DNA of 64,000 nt from positions 2,480,001 to 2,544,000 of the forward strand of contig NZ_VFPL01000001.1 in assembly GCF_006716645.1 (NCBI RefSeq), read 5' to 3'. Below are positions 53,729 through 62,198 of the stretch, piece by piece (within the stretch, counting starts at the first letter, position 1; each line of letters opens with the position of its first letter). A model generated the notes under the pieces. The model was given only the letters and a program-made list of their open reading frames with translations, was not told the origin of the DNA and searched no databases. This DNA is from Arcticibacter tournemirensis (lineage in GTDB: Bacteria; Bacteroidota; Bacteroidia; Sphingobacteriales; Sphingobacteriaceae). Both the position numbers and the translations under genes were made by a program.

Positions 53729-54172
53729 TTAATTGTCGGCAGTGCTGCATTTATCACATACTCCGCTTACAATAAGGCTGACTGATTTGGCCTTAAAACC
53801 TGCCGGTAAATTGATAGGGGGGAGATGGGTACCATTAAGACAAAACAGCTTTCCGCAAACCGTGCAGTTGAAATGTAAGTGTTCATCGTGATGCTCGTGC
53901 TCTTTGCACTCCGACTGGCACAATGCATAATTGGCGGTGCCGTTCAAGTCGATGATCTTATGAATAATTCCCTTTTCTTCAAAGGTCTTCAAAATACGGT
54001 ATAGCGTTACACGATCAATTTCCTTGCCTAATACTTCTTCGAGATCCGGCTGCGAGGTAGCCATCTCGCGTGAAGAAAGTATGCCCAATACACTGTAGCG
54101 TGGCGTTGTTTTCTTAAGGTTATGTTTCTCCAGTAACTGATCAAATTTCCTGTCCATCTTTTTGTCCTTCAA
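53729..54172 (-). CDS. Fur-family transcriptional regulator
   Basis: A 147-residue regulator with winged helix (about 10-80: TTPRYSVLGILSSREMATSQPDLEEV split as TTPRYSVLGILSSREM and ATSQPDLEEV, DRVTLYRILKTFEEKGII) and dimerisation domain with metal-ligand sites: HEHHDEHLHFNCTVCGKLFC and CDKC. The two CxxC pairs would hold structural zinc. Which metal it senses, iron, zinc or peroxide via manganese, cannot be told. It is divergent from ispG and convergent with the RDD gene. A start at the inner MDRKF is possible. Confidence 0.93.
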   Translation of the reverse strand: MKDKKMDRKFDQLLEKHNLKKTTPRYSVLGILSSREMATSQPDLEEVLGKEIDRVTLYRILKTFEEKGIIHKIIDLNGTANYALCQSECKEHEHHDEHLHFNCTVCGKLFCLNGTHLPPINLPAGFKAKSVSLIVSGVCDKCSTADN

Positions 54173-54332
54173 TGCCGATCTCCGAACCGCAGAGATACAA
54201 ATTATCTATCGGACTATAAAAATAAACAAATAATCTCAATTATTGGTGGCTGGCGAGTGTTTTGCAGGAAAGCCTCACACCTTCTCTCATCAGAACAATT
54301 AAATCTGTAAATTTGCGTCCTTTAGAGATCTT

Positions 54333-56294
54333 ATGAATACAGCTGAAACGAATACTGCGCTGAAAGGTACTTACTGTAATTCTTTAACTGAATATTCCCG
54401 CTTCTTAACAAGGGAAGTGTCGATTGGAAACATTCCGGTTGGAGGCAAAAATCCCATCCGGATTCAGAGCATGACCACAACTGATACGATGGATACGATA
54501 GCCACTGTAGAGCAAACGATCCGGATGGTAGATGCGGGTTGTGAGTACGTACGTATTACAGCGCCCAGTATAAAGGAGGCATTGAACCTTGCTGAAATAA
54601 AGAAGGAGCTAAAGTACAGGGGATACGACGTGCCCCTGATTGCTGATATTCACTTTACGCCCAATGCCGCTGAAGCTGCAGCTCGTATCGTTGAGAAGGT
54701 CCGCATTAACCCTGGCAATTATGCCGACAAAAAGCGTTTTGATCAGCTTGAATATACGCCTGCAGAGTACGAAGCCGAACTTGGCCGGATCTATCAGAAG
54801 TTTGCACCTCTTGTGAAGGTATGCAAAGAATATGGTACGGCGATGCGTATTGGCACAAACCATGGCTCACTCTCCGACAGGATCATGAGCTACTACGGCG
54901 ACACGCCACGTGGTATGGTTGAATCGGCGATGGAGTTTATCAGGATGTGTGAGAGTCTCAGCTACTATAATCTTGTGATCTCTATGAAAGCCAGCAACCC
55001 TCAGGTGATGGTTCAGGCTTACCGCCTGCTGGTAGAAACAATGCAAAAAGAGGGGATGAACTACCCTCTCCATCTCGGTGTTACAGAGGCTGGCGACGGC
55101 GAAGATGGGCGCATAAAGTCTTCCGTGGGTATTGGTACTTTACTTGAAGACGGTCTTGGTGATACAATCCGAGTTTCTCTGACAGAGGACCCCGAGCTTG
55201 AAGCTCCTGTTGCTATTGCACTGGCAAAACGATACGAAGAAAGGCCCTCCCTCAGCGTGGGGCCAGACATCTCTTTGCCTGCAGGATTTTCACCCTATTC
55301 TTATCAGAAACGGGAGTCGGCAGAACTCAATACGTTCATTGGCGGTCACCAGGTACCCCGGGTCGTCTTGGATATATCATATTCCAATCTTCGCGACCCG
55401 CAGGTGTTGTCGGCAGCAGGATATGAGTATTCTGCTCTTTTAGATAAGTATAATATGGCCGAACAGTCGGTCGACTTTGTGTACCTGGCTGATGAACTTC
55501 CTTCTTTCACAATGCCCGGCAATCTAAAACAGGCATATAATTACCCCACATGGCTCAAACTGGCTAATAAAAAGAACTGCCACCCTGTGTTTACCTTGCA
55601 CGAATATAAAGAAGCCGGGGAGAAGGACCTGTCTTTAAACCTCGTTAGGATAACAAACGAGGACCTTCATAACGGATTCTTTTCTGAAGACCTTATAGAT
55701 CAAACGCTTGTTTTGGTACTCGAAACCAGCAAAGGCCATGGAATGGCCGATCAGCGCCAGTTCTTTTTCTCCCTGATGAAGGCTGGGATAAATGTACCCG
55801 TAATTGTACGGAGAGGCTATTCGGAAGGCAGCGAATCCGATTTTCAGCTATATGCAGCTACTGATGCAGGCGCCTTACTAATCGACGGCTTCGGCGACGG
55901 GATATGGCTTGATGCTCCTCATATTTCCCCTAAAGCCGTAGTGAGCACCGCGTTCGGAATTCTTCAGGCAACACGCTCACGAATCTCAAAAACTGAATAT
56001 ATCTCCTGTCCCAGCTGCGGAAGGACTTTATTCGACCTGCAGGAAACTACTCAAATGATCCGGAGCCGGACCAGTCATTTGAAGGGGGTGAAAATAGGGA
56101 TCATGGGATGCATAGTAAACGGTCCTGGCGAAATGGCCGACGCCGATTACGGCTATGTAGGAACTGGTCCCGGTAAGATCACTCTGTATCGCGGTAAGCA
56201 GGTAGTCAAGAAGGCTGTAAATACGGAGAATGCGCTTGACGAATTAATAGAGATTATTAAAGAAGATGGCAACTGGCGGGAAGTTGACAGTTGA
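54333..56294 (+). CDS. ispG: 4-hydroxy-3-methylbut-2-enyl diphosphate synthase (long form)
   Basis: A 653-residue IspG (GcpE) of the long type with an extra central domain between the N-terminal TIM barrel (about 1-300: VKVCKEYGTAMRIGTNHGSL, LGVTEAGDGEDGRIKSS) and the C-terminal iron-sulfur domain (about 540-653: SCPSCGRT and GCIVNGPGEMADADYGYVG). The cysteines hold a [4Fe-4S] cluster. It performs the penultimate step of the MEP pathway to isoprenoids. The long form is typical of Bacteroidota, Chlamydiae and plants. Confidence 0.97.
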   Translation: MNTAETNTALKGTYCNSLTEYSRFLTREVSIGNIPVGGKNPIRIQSMTTTDTMDTIATVEQTIRMVDAGCEYVRITAPSIKEALNLAEIKKELKYRGYDVPLIADIHFTPNAAEAAARIVEKVRINPGNYADKKRFDQLEYTPAEYEAELGRIYQKFAPLVKVCKEYGTAMRIGTNHGSLSDRIMSYYGDTPRGMVESAMEFIRMCESLSYYNLVISMKASNPQVMVQAYRLLVETMQKEGMNYPLHLGVTEAGDGEDGRIKSSVGIGTLLEDGLGDTIRVSLTEDPELEAPVAIALAKRYEERPSLSVGPDISLPAGFSPYSYQKRESAELNTFIGGHQVPRVVLDISYSNLRDPQVLSAAGYEYSALLDKYNMAEQSVDFVYLADELPSFTMPGNLKQAYNYPTWLKLANKKNCHPVFTLHEYKEAGEKDLSLNLVRITNEDLHNGFFSEDLIDQTLVLVLETSKGHGMADQRQFFFSLMKAGINVPVIVRRGYSEGSESDFQLYAATDAGALLIDGFGDGIWLDAPHISPKAVVSTAFGILQATRSRISKTEYISCPSCGRTLFDLQETTQMIRSRTSHLKGVKIGIMGCIVNGPGEMADADYGYVGTGPGKITLYRGKQVVKKAVNTENALDELIEIIKEDGNWREVDS

Positions 56295-56303
56295 CAATTC
56301 CGG
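56283..56303. repeat. Short heptad doublet at the ispG stop
   Basis: GTTGACA occurs twice in direct succession (56283-56296) across the ispG stop codon. With only two units it is weak, but it matches the words GTCAATT and ATGGACA seen near 58.4 kb. Confidence 0.3.
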
Positions 56304-56450
56304 TCTTCTGCGCCTTAATTAACCCTGTCTTTCGATAAATCGCAAACCTGCGGATATGGTAAATTCACGAATGGGTTTGTCTGTTAAATGTCAATTAAAC
56401 ACTTTTCTCTTTCAACTTAATTTCCTATTTTAGTCGCTTTCCAATTAAAA

Positions 56451-57296
56451 ATGAAAGCTGATATTGAAAAATTAACCGGCGTCGCGAAGCAGGTTCGCAG
56501 GGATATTGTTAGAATGGTACATCAGTGCCAGTCTGGACACCCTGGAGGGTCGTTGGGATGCACGGACTATTTTGTTGCTCTTTACTTCCACGTACTGAAG
56601 CATAATCCCGAGTTTAAAATGGATGGGGTCGGAGAGGACTTATTCTTCCTTTCGAACGGTCATATTTCTCCCGTTTGGTATAGTGTACTGGCACGTTCGG
56701 GGTACTTTGATGTTAAGGAACTCGGTACTTTTCGTAAGATTAATTCCAGAATTCAGGGCCACCCTACGACACACGAACATCTTCCCGGAATCCGGATCGC
56801 TTCAGGATCACTCGGACAGGGTATGTCGGCCGCGATAGGCGCTGCTCTTACAAAAAAGCTGAATAAAGATACTTCTCTTGTTTTTTCTCTTCATGGCGAC
56901 GGCGAGCTTCAGGAAGGACAGATCTGGGAGGCAGCCATGTTTGCTCCTCACAATAAGGTAGATAACCTGATCTCTACTATTGATGTTAACGGACAGCAGA
57001 TTGATGGTCCTACAGAGAAAGTACTTTCCTTAGGTAATCTCAGGGCTAAGTGGGAAGCTTTTGGATGGGAAGTCCTCGAAATGAATGGTAACGACATGGA
57101 AGATGTGATCAAGGTACTCGAGCTTGCTAAAACAAAGACATTTAGAGGAAAACCGATCATGATCCTGATGCAAACCAATATGGGGCACGGTGTTGACTTT
57201 ATGATGGGTTCGCACAAATGGCATGGTGTTGCTCCGAATGACGAACAGCTTGCCCTTGCGCTTGGACAGCTGGAATGCACATTGGGCGATTATTAA
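56451..57296 (+). CDS. Transketolase, N-terminal subunit
   Basis: A 281-residue protein covering the thiamine-diphosphate-binding half of transketolase: HQCQSGHPGGSLGCTDYFVA, GSLGQGMSAAIGAALTKK and the TPP motif HGDGELQEGQIWEAAMFA. The other half is the next gene, 36 bases downstream. Together they act in the pentose phosphate pathway. Such split transketolases are common. The start at 56451 is in front of a conserved N-terminal helix. Confidence 0.96.
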   Translation: MKADIEKLTGVAKQVRRDIVRMVHQCQSGHPGGSLGCTDYFVALYFHVLKHNPEFKMDGVGEDLFFLSNGHISPVWYSVLARSGYFDVKELGTFRKINSRIQGHPTTHEHLPGIRIASGSLGQGMSAAIGAALTKKLNKDTSLVFSLHGDGELQEGQIWEAAMFAPHNKVDNLISTIDVNGQQIDGPTEKVLSLGNLRAKWEAFGWEVLEMNGNDMEDVIKVLELAKTKTFRGKPIMILMQTNMGHGVDFMMGSHKWHGVAPNDEQLALALGQLECTLGDY

Positions 57297-57332
57297 TACG
57301 ACAGATAATATAACGCAGGATTAGATATTCTA

Positions 57333-58292
57333 ATGAAAAAATATACTTTCACAGAAAAAAAAGATACACGTTCGGGCTTCGGAGCCGGCTTACTGGAAGC
57401 TGGTAAAAGAAACGAGAACGTGGTGGCGCTCTGCGCCGACCTTGTAGGCTCTCTTAAAATGGAGGCCTTCATCAAAGAATTCCCTGAGCGCTTTTTCCAG
57501 ATGGGGATTGCCGAAGCGAATATGATGGGTATTGCAGCAGGTATGACAATAGGAGGTAAAATTCCTTTTACCGGAACATTTGCTAACTTCTCAACCGGGC
57601 GGGTATACGACCAAATCCGTCAGTCGATTGCCTATTCGGATAAAAACGTAAAAATATGTGCGTCACACGCCGGCTTAACTCTGGGCGAAGATGGTGCAAC
57701 ACATCAGATCCTCGAAGATATCGGGCTAATGAAGATGTTGCCTGGCATGACCGTGATCAACACCTGCGACTATAATCAAACTAAGGCTGCTACGATTGCT
57801 ATTGCAGAATACGAAGGTCCGGTTTATTTACGGTTCGGACGGCCTGTTATGCCCATCTTTACTGACCCTGATCAGAAGTTTGAAATCGGGAAAGCATGGA
57901 CAGTCAACGAAGGTAAAGACGTGAGTATTTTTGCTACCGGCCACCTTGTATGGGAAGCTATCCTTGCCGGTGAGAAACTTGCAGAAATGGGCATAGATGC
58001 TGAGATCATCAACATTCATACGATTAAACCACTCGATGAAGAAGCTGTGTTGAAATCGGTTGCTAAAACCGGATGTGTGGTTACCGCAGAAGAGCATAAC
58101 CGTCTTGGCGGACTAGGTGACAGCATCGCCCAGTTACTGGTGAAGAATCATCCTGCTCCCCAGGAATATATAGCTGTAGACGACTCTTTTGGCGAGAGTG
58201 GTACACCTGCCGAACTGATGAAAAAATACGGCCTCGACAGCGATCATATTATCGCCGCCGTGCAAAAAGTAATAGCCCGAAGAAAAGGCTGA
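57333..58292 (+). CDS. Transketolase, C-terminal subunit
   Basis: A 319-residue protein with the pyrimidine-binding and C-terminal domains of transketolase: TRSGFGAGLLEAGKRNENVV, ERFFQMGIAEANMMGIAAGM and SHAGLTLGEDGATHQILEDI, and C-terminally AEEHNRLGGLGDSIAQLL. It pairs with the preceding gene to form the active site. A strong palindromic terminator begins right after its stop. Confidence 0.96.
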   Translation: MKKYTFTEKKDTRSGFGAGLLEAGKRNENVVALCADLVGSLKMEAFIKEFPERFFQMGIAEANMMGIAAGMTIGGKIPFTGTFANFSTGRVYDQIRQSIAYSDKNVKICASHAGLTLGEDGATHQILEDIGLMKMLPGMTVINTCDYNQTKAATIAIAEYEGPVYLRFGRPVMPIFTDPDQKFEIGKAWTVNEGKDVSIFATGHLVWEAILAGEKLAEMGIDAEIINIHTIKPLDEEAVLKSVAKTGCVVTAEEHNRLGGLGDSIAQLLVKNHPAPQEYIAVDDSFGESGTPAELMKKYGLDSDHIIAAVQKVIARRKG

Positions 58293-58340
58293 TAACAAAC
58301 AAAAAGGGAGACTGCTGGCAGTCTCCCTTTTTGTTTGTTA
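58293..58340. terminator. Two-way terminator, 23-bp perfect arms, after transketolase
   Basis: Arms at 58293-58315 and 58318-58340 are perfectly complementary with a 2-base centre; the core is GGGAGACTGC with its complement and is flanked by A5 and T5 runs. It begins at the base after the transketolase stop. It should terminate transcription from both sides. Confidence 0.93.
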
Positions 58341-58410
58341 ATGGACAATGGACAGTTGAAAATGGACAATTATTTATCAACTGTCCATTATCAATTATCA
58401 ATTGTCAATT
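58341..58410. repeat. Heptad word array, ten units in one register
   Basis: Beginning at the base after the terminator arm, units such as ATGGACA (three times), GTTGAAA, ATCAACT, GTCCATT and ATCAATT (twice) keep one seven-base register. The first and second parts are complementary, forming a 13-bp perfect stem at 58347-58359 with 58377-58389. The array runs through the bcp stop codon. Confidence 0.72.
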
Positions 58411-58862
58411 AACTCAAGCACCTGCTGTGAGGAATTCGCAGTATCAACCTTGCTGATAATCTTGCGAATGCTGCCATCTTTCGCTATAACGAAGGTTTTG
58501 CGGGCAGTACCCATGTACTTCTTGCCATACATATTTTTCTCAACCCACGAACCATATGCCTCGACGATCTTCTTTTCATCGTCTGAGATTAAGGTAAATG
58601 GCAGATCATACTTTGCCGAAAACTTCTGATGCGATTTTTCATCATCAGTGCTCACACCGATAACCACATAACCCTGTTGCTGAAGGGCCTGATAATTATC
58701 CCTGAAATTGCATGCTTCGGCTGTGCAACCCGGTGTATCATCTTTAGGATAAAAATAAAGAATTACATCTTTACCAGCATGGTCGCTAAGAGAAACACTT
58801 TTGCCATTCTGGTCTTTTGCTGTGAAATCAGGAGCTTTATCCCCTTCTTTTAATTCTGACAT
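58398..58862 (-). CDS. bcp: Thioredoxin-dependent peroxiredoxin (Bcp/PrxQ)
   Basis: A 154-residue peroxiredoxin with peroxidatic C46 and resolving C51 in PGCTAEACNFRD, preceded by ILYFYPKDD. It reduces hydrogen peroxide and organic peroxides at the expense of thioredoxin. Its last codons lie in the heptad array: the tail ends LELIDN. It follows the M23 peptidase gene by 4 bases and may be co-transcribed with it. Confidence 0.96.
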   Translation of the reverse strand: MSELKEGDKAPDFTAKDQNGKSVSLSDHAGKDVILYFYPKDDTPGCTAEACNFRDNYQALQQQGYVVIGVSTDDEKSHQKFSAKYDLPFTLISDDEKKIVEAYGSWVEKNMYGKKYMGTARKTFVIAKDGSIRKIISKVDTANSSQQVLELIDN

Positions 58863-58866
58863 AGTT

Positions 58867-60648
58867 TTACTTATAAAATATAGCGTTAAACGTTCTGGAA
58901 TTCATCATCATATCAGTAACCACCAATTGAAAATGATGTTTTCCGGGAGCGGTTTTATCATCAAAAACATGCCACAGGCTGGCTGTTTTCGGATCAAATT
59001 CCATCAATACCCATTGCCCGTCTATTGTTCCGTTGAACGATCGGATGCCTGAAAGGTTGTCTGAGATCTTAAAGCTAATCTTGCTCAGTTCCTTCATCGA
59101 CTTGCCTTCGCTGATGTTGACAGGCCGGATCGAGGGAGGAATTGTATCGACGGTAATATAAAAATCGCCGAAAACCCGCGGATTCCCTTTGACATAACCG
59201 TTCTCATAAACTCCGCCCTGTGATATACCTCTTGAATCAACAATCAACGCCTTACGATGTAAATGAACTGGTAGGGTAGAGTCGGCCTTAATCCAGAGTT
59301 CATAATTGCTGTGCAGCGGAATTAGCCTGGTATGCAACTTATGAACAGGCGAATAGGTGCCACGCTTCCGCGGCGTCAGCTGGTACCGGAAGTTGATATC
59401 GCTATACAATACTCCCTTAGGGAAAACGGCCCTCATGGCCTGGGTACTATATTCATTCGCCTGGTTATACAGAAACTTTTTTACACCAGGCTCTTCCTTT
59501 GATTCAATTACAGACTGCCGGTTATACTTTATCTTAAATTCCAGCGTACTGGTGTTTCCTTTTGCGTCTTTCACAATATAGGTCATATTGTGAATTTTAT
59601 CGTCTGTTACATTAATTAAGCCTCGGTTTACCGCGGTTTTGTAGATGCCGAGAGGATTGCCGGGTTCAATAAAACTTTTTTGAATGGTTCTGCCATACAG
59701 AAGAAGTGATGGATAGTCAATATGAGAATTAACTGCCCTGCTGTTGTTAAATGCAAAGCGTTCCATGGCCGATAGAAAGATGGTAACGCTGTCCATCTTC
59801 AACTCAATCGAATAAACGCCGTTCTTATTGCCGGCCGGTTGGGGATCATCAGTGATGATTCCGAATCCAACATCACCGCTGTAATTAATTACGGGCGACT
59901 GGTATAGGCGATATTTACCTCCGGCTCCTGTAATCCTGAAATACTGCCTCGGCGTATTTTCGCTGAAAGGCTGTCCGTTTAGCCGGTACATATACAGTCC
60001 CCCGATACTAGGTTTAATCCTGTCGGGTATATCTATCCCAAAGAGCTGCGGATTTATTATCTCCTCGGTTTTACTATCTCTTACTTCAAAATGAAGGTGC
60101 GGACCGCCGCTGCTGCCAGTGTTGCCCGACCAGGCAATGACTTCGCCTTTTTTTACAGGGATTTCTATAGCCATTAGCGGAAAGTCAACATCATACGATT
60201 GCCGTCTGTATTGATAGTCTTTCATTACCCTTTCGATCCGGCTGTTAAAACGTTGGAGATGAGCGTAAACAGTGGTGTAGCCATTGGGGTGATTGAGGTA
60301 GACGGCATTTCCAAAACCGCCCACCTGTACCCTGAGCCTCGACACAAAGCCATCTGCTACAGCATATACAGGGTAGCCTTCTCTCTGGTTGGTGCGATAG
60401 TCTAAGCCCGAATGAAAATGGCCGCTTCTGATTTCTCCGAACGATCCTGCCAGGGAGGGAGGCAATTCAATAGGGGGTATAAAGTCAGTTGCAGGGTACT
60501 TGTTACTCACTGGAATGTCCTGAGCGGATGCAGTGATTGCCAAAAACAGAAAGGATGAAGCGAATTGTATTTTTCTAAATATGTGTCTATTTAATCTCAA
60601 AATCAAGCAGTTTTTCGTTCTCAATATAACCGTTAAGCCGGTCGCCAA
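58867..60648 (-). CDS. M23-family peptidase, secreted
   Basis: Up to 593 residues. The M23 domain is near the N terminus (about 60-200): GHFHSGLDYRTN supplies the first histidine and aspartate of the zinc site, and SGGPHLHFEVRD the HxH pair, so it looks active on peptidoglycan or related peptides. The long C-terminal part (about 220-593) is beta-rich without recognised family. The ATG at 60648 lies 61 bases inside the FAH-family gene and gives about 25 residues before the signal peptide RKIQFASSFLFLAITASAQ; a TTG at 60600 would give a normal-looking start and a short overlap. The start is uncertain, the rest is not. Confidence 0.88.
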   Translation of the reverse strand: MATGLTVILRTKNCLILRLNRHIFRKIQFASSFLFLAITASAQDIPVSNKYPATDFIPPIELPPSLAGSFGEIRSGHFHSGLDYRTNQREGYPVYAVADGFVSRLRVQVGGFGNAVYLNHPNGYTTVYAHLQRFNSRIERVMKDYQYRRQSYDVDFPLMAIEIPVKKGEVIAWSGNTGSSGGPHLHFEVRDSKTEEIINPQLFGIDIPDRIKPSIGGLYMYRLNGQPFSENTPRQYFRITGAGGKYRLYQSPVINYSGDVGFGIITDDPQPAGNKNGVYSIELKMDSVTIFLSAMERFAFNNSRAVNSHIDYPSLLLYGRTIQKSFIEPGNPLGIYKTAVNRGLINVTDDKIHNMTYIVKDAKGNTSTLEFKIKYNRQSVIESKEEPGVKKFLYNQANEYSTQAMRAVFPKGVLYSDINFRYQLTPRKRGTYSPVHKLHTRLIPLHSNYELWIKADSTLPVHLHRKALIVDSRGISQGGVYENGYVKGNPRVFGDFYITVDTIPPSIRPVNISEGKSMKELSKISFKISDNLSGIRSFNGTIDGQWVLMEFDPKTASLWHVFDDKTAPGKHHFQLVVTDMMMNSRTFNAIFYK

Positions 60649-61198
60649 TACTTACTTTACCAACCCCTTCGGGAGTACCTGTAAAGATTAAGTCTCCCTT
60701 TTTTAAAGTGATGTATTGCGAAATGAATGCAATTAAGCGTTCAAACGAAAAAAGAAGGTCTTTTGTGTTGCCTTTTTGAACAAAATTTTCGTTCAGGGCC
60801 AGGCTAAAGTTAATGTTGTACAGATCGGCGAACTGGCTTTTAGAAATAAAGCGGCTTACAGGAGCCGAATTATCAAAAGCTTTGGCAAGTTCCCAGGGTA
60901 GTCCTTTTTCTTTATGTTTCTGCTGAATATCACGGGCAGTAAAATCGACCCCCAGACCTATTTCATCGAAGTAATTTCCTGCAAACTTTTCCGATATGTG
61001 TTTGCCCTCCTTTGAGATCTTTAACACCACTTCAACCTCGTAATGAACATCTTCAGAGAAATCAGGATGATAAAATGGACTGTTATCCTTCAAAATAGCA
61101 GTATCAGGCTTCATGAAAATAACAGGTGTAACAGGAACAGGATTGTTTAACTCTTTGGCGTGCTCAGCATAATTGCGCCCTACAGCAATAATCTTCAT
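60587..61198 (-). CDS. Fumarylacetoacetate hydrolase (FAH) family protein
   Basis: A 203-residue FAH-fold enzyme. MKIIAVGRNYAEHAKELNN, the metal-ligand block DVHYEVEVVLKISKEGK, and GLGVDFTARDIQQK are typical. Short members act as acylpyruvate hydrolases or oxaloacetate decarboxylases; the exact substrate is unknown. It overlaps the following M23 gene, so the two are co-transcribed. Confidence 0.92.
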   Translation of the reverse strand: MKIIAVGRNYAEHAKELNNPVPVTPVIFMKPDTAILKDNSPFYHPDFSEDVHYEVEVVLKISKEGKHISEKFAGNYFDEIGLGVDFTARDIQQKHKEKGLPWELAKAFDNSAPVSRFISKSQFADLYNINFSLALNENFVQKGNTKDLLFSFERLIAFISQYITLKKGDLIFTGTPEGVGKVSIGDRLNGYIENEKLLDFEIK

Positions 61199-61219
61199 GA
61201 AGCGAAGGTAAGAGATAAT

Positions 61220-61408
61220 GTTCCGTGTTGCAAGTTGTACGTTGCGGGTGGTGAGATGTTATGGGTTATGAACGTTTTAAATTATGAACTATTAATTATT
61301 AATTATTAATTATTAATAATTAATTGGCTGCAAGAATAATCAATCGTTAGTAATTAGAAGTTTTGGTAAACGCCTCACAACCTTCAACCTTACCTGCAAC
61401 CCAATTAC
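61220..61408. repeat. Heptad word array, clearest up to 61324
   Basis: Upstream of the FAH gene, seven-base words hold one register: GTTGCAA, GTTGTAC, GTTGCGG and GTGGTGA near the start; TATGAAC; then TATTAAT four times at 61290-61317. A further set at 61374-61408 (CTCACAA, CCTTCAA, CCTTACC) is in the same phase, exactly 22 units from the first. The middle (61325-61373) is less clear. Confidence 0.65.
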
Positions 61409-61974
61409 AAAACAGAGATTCGCTTTATAATAGTTTCGTTGCCTGCGATCAATCGTATGAAATAATAGCCGCTGTTAAGTCTCGACGTAATGGCGAAGCT
61501 ATGGTTCTGTTCGCCTGAAGGCAAACGCTGGGATAGTAAAGTCGCAATTTCATTCCCCAGAACATCCATGATTTTGATAGTCACATTCGCGTCTTTGCTC
61601 AGAGTATAGGAGATATTTATCTGATCTTCAACGGGATTGGGGAATACTTTAACGTTACTTAATGCTTTAAAATCAGGAGCAGCAACTTTTTGCGGAGAAG
61701 CAGCGGATGAAGCTGCACTGCCAGATCCTGATCCGGAAGAGGCGCTGCCTGACGGCCGGGAGCTTATGGGTTTAAAGGGAATTATGCTGATCCCTACATC
61801 ATTCCTGGAGGGCCTGTTGGGCCGCGTATCTGTGATTTTGCTTGCAGAACGTTGAATTCTTCTTGTAGAATCCGCTAACCCATTCTTCAGCACAACAAAA
61901 CTTCTACTATCAAAAGCCCTGGCTCCTAACAGAATAAAGTAAAACGATATAGCTAACAAGTAAAATTTTTTCAT
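61405..61974 (-). CDS. Secreted protein with T9SS type A sorting domain
   Basis: A 189-residue protein with a signal peptide (MKKFYLLAISFYFILLGARA), a serine/glycine-rich linker (about 80-95) and a C-terminal type A sorting domain (about 110-189): VFPNPVEDQINISYTL, IKIMDVLGNEI and SGYYFIRLIAGNETIIKRIS. The last domain directs export by the type IX secretion system and is then removed. No other domain is present, so the mature protein is small. Its function is unknown. Confidence 0.88.
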   Translation of the reverse strand: MKKFYLLAISFYFILLGARAFDSRSFVVLKNGLADSTRRIQRSASKITDTRPNRPSRNDVGISIIPFKPISSRPSGSASSGSGSGSAASSAASPQKVAAPDFKALSNVKVFPNPVEDQINISYTLSKDANVTIKIMDVLGNEIATLLSQRLPSGEQNHSFAITSRLNSGYYFIRLIAGNETIIKRISVL

Positions 61975-62198
61975 CCTTTATCTCCTCAACAAATCTAATA
62001 ATTAAAACATAATTTAGAGTACTTAGAAGGCCTATTTAACAAAATTTAACAAAATGTTGTATGTACTTATACGAGAGCGCGATAATAAAGTAACAAAGTA
62101 CTTGATTTTCAGTTTCAATTAATTTTTAAAACTACTGATAAACGCCGTTGTTTAATTGTCTGGCATATCTTACTTTTGTGCCCGGTTAAAAAAATAGA

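Noticed and set aside
33351-61408. Heptad arrays as CRISPR or classical minisatellites
   Set aside because: Units are seven bases and degenerate, with no spacer/repeat alternation, and words differ from gap to gap.
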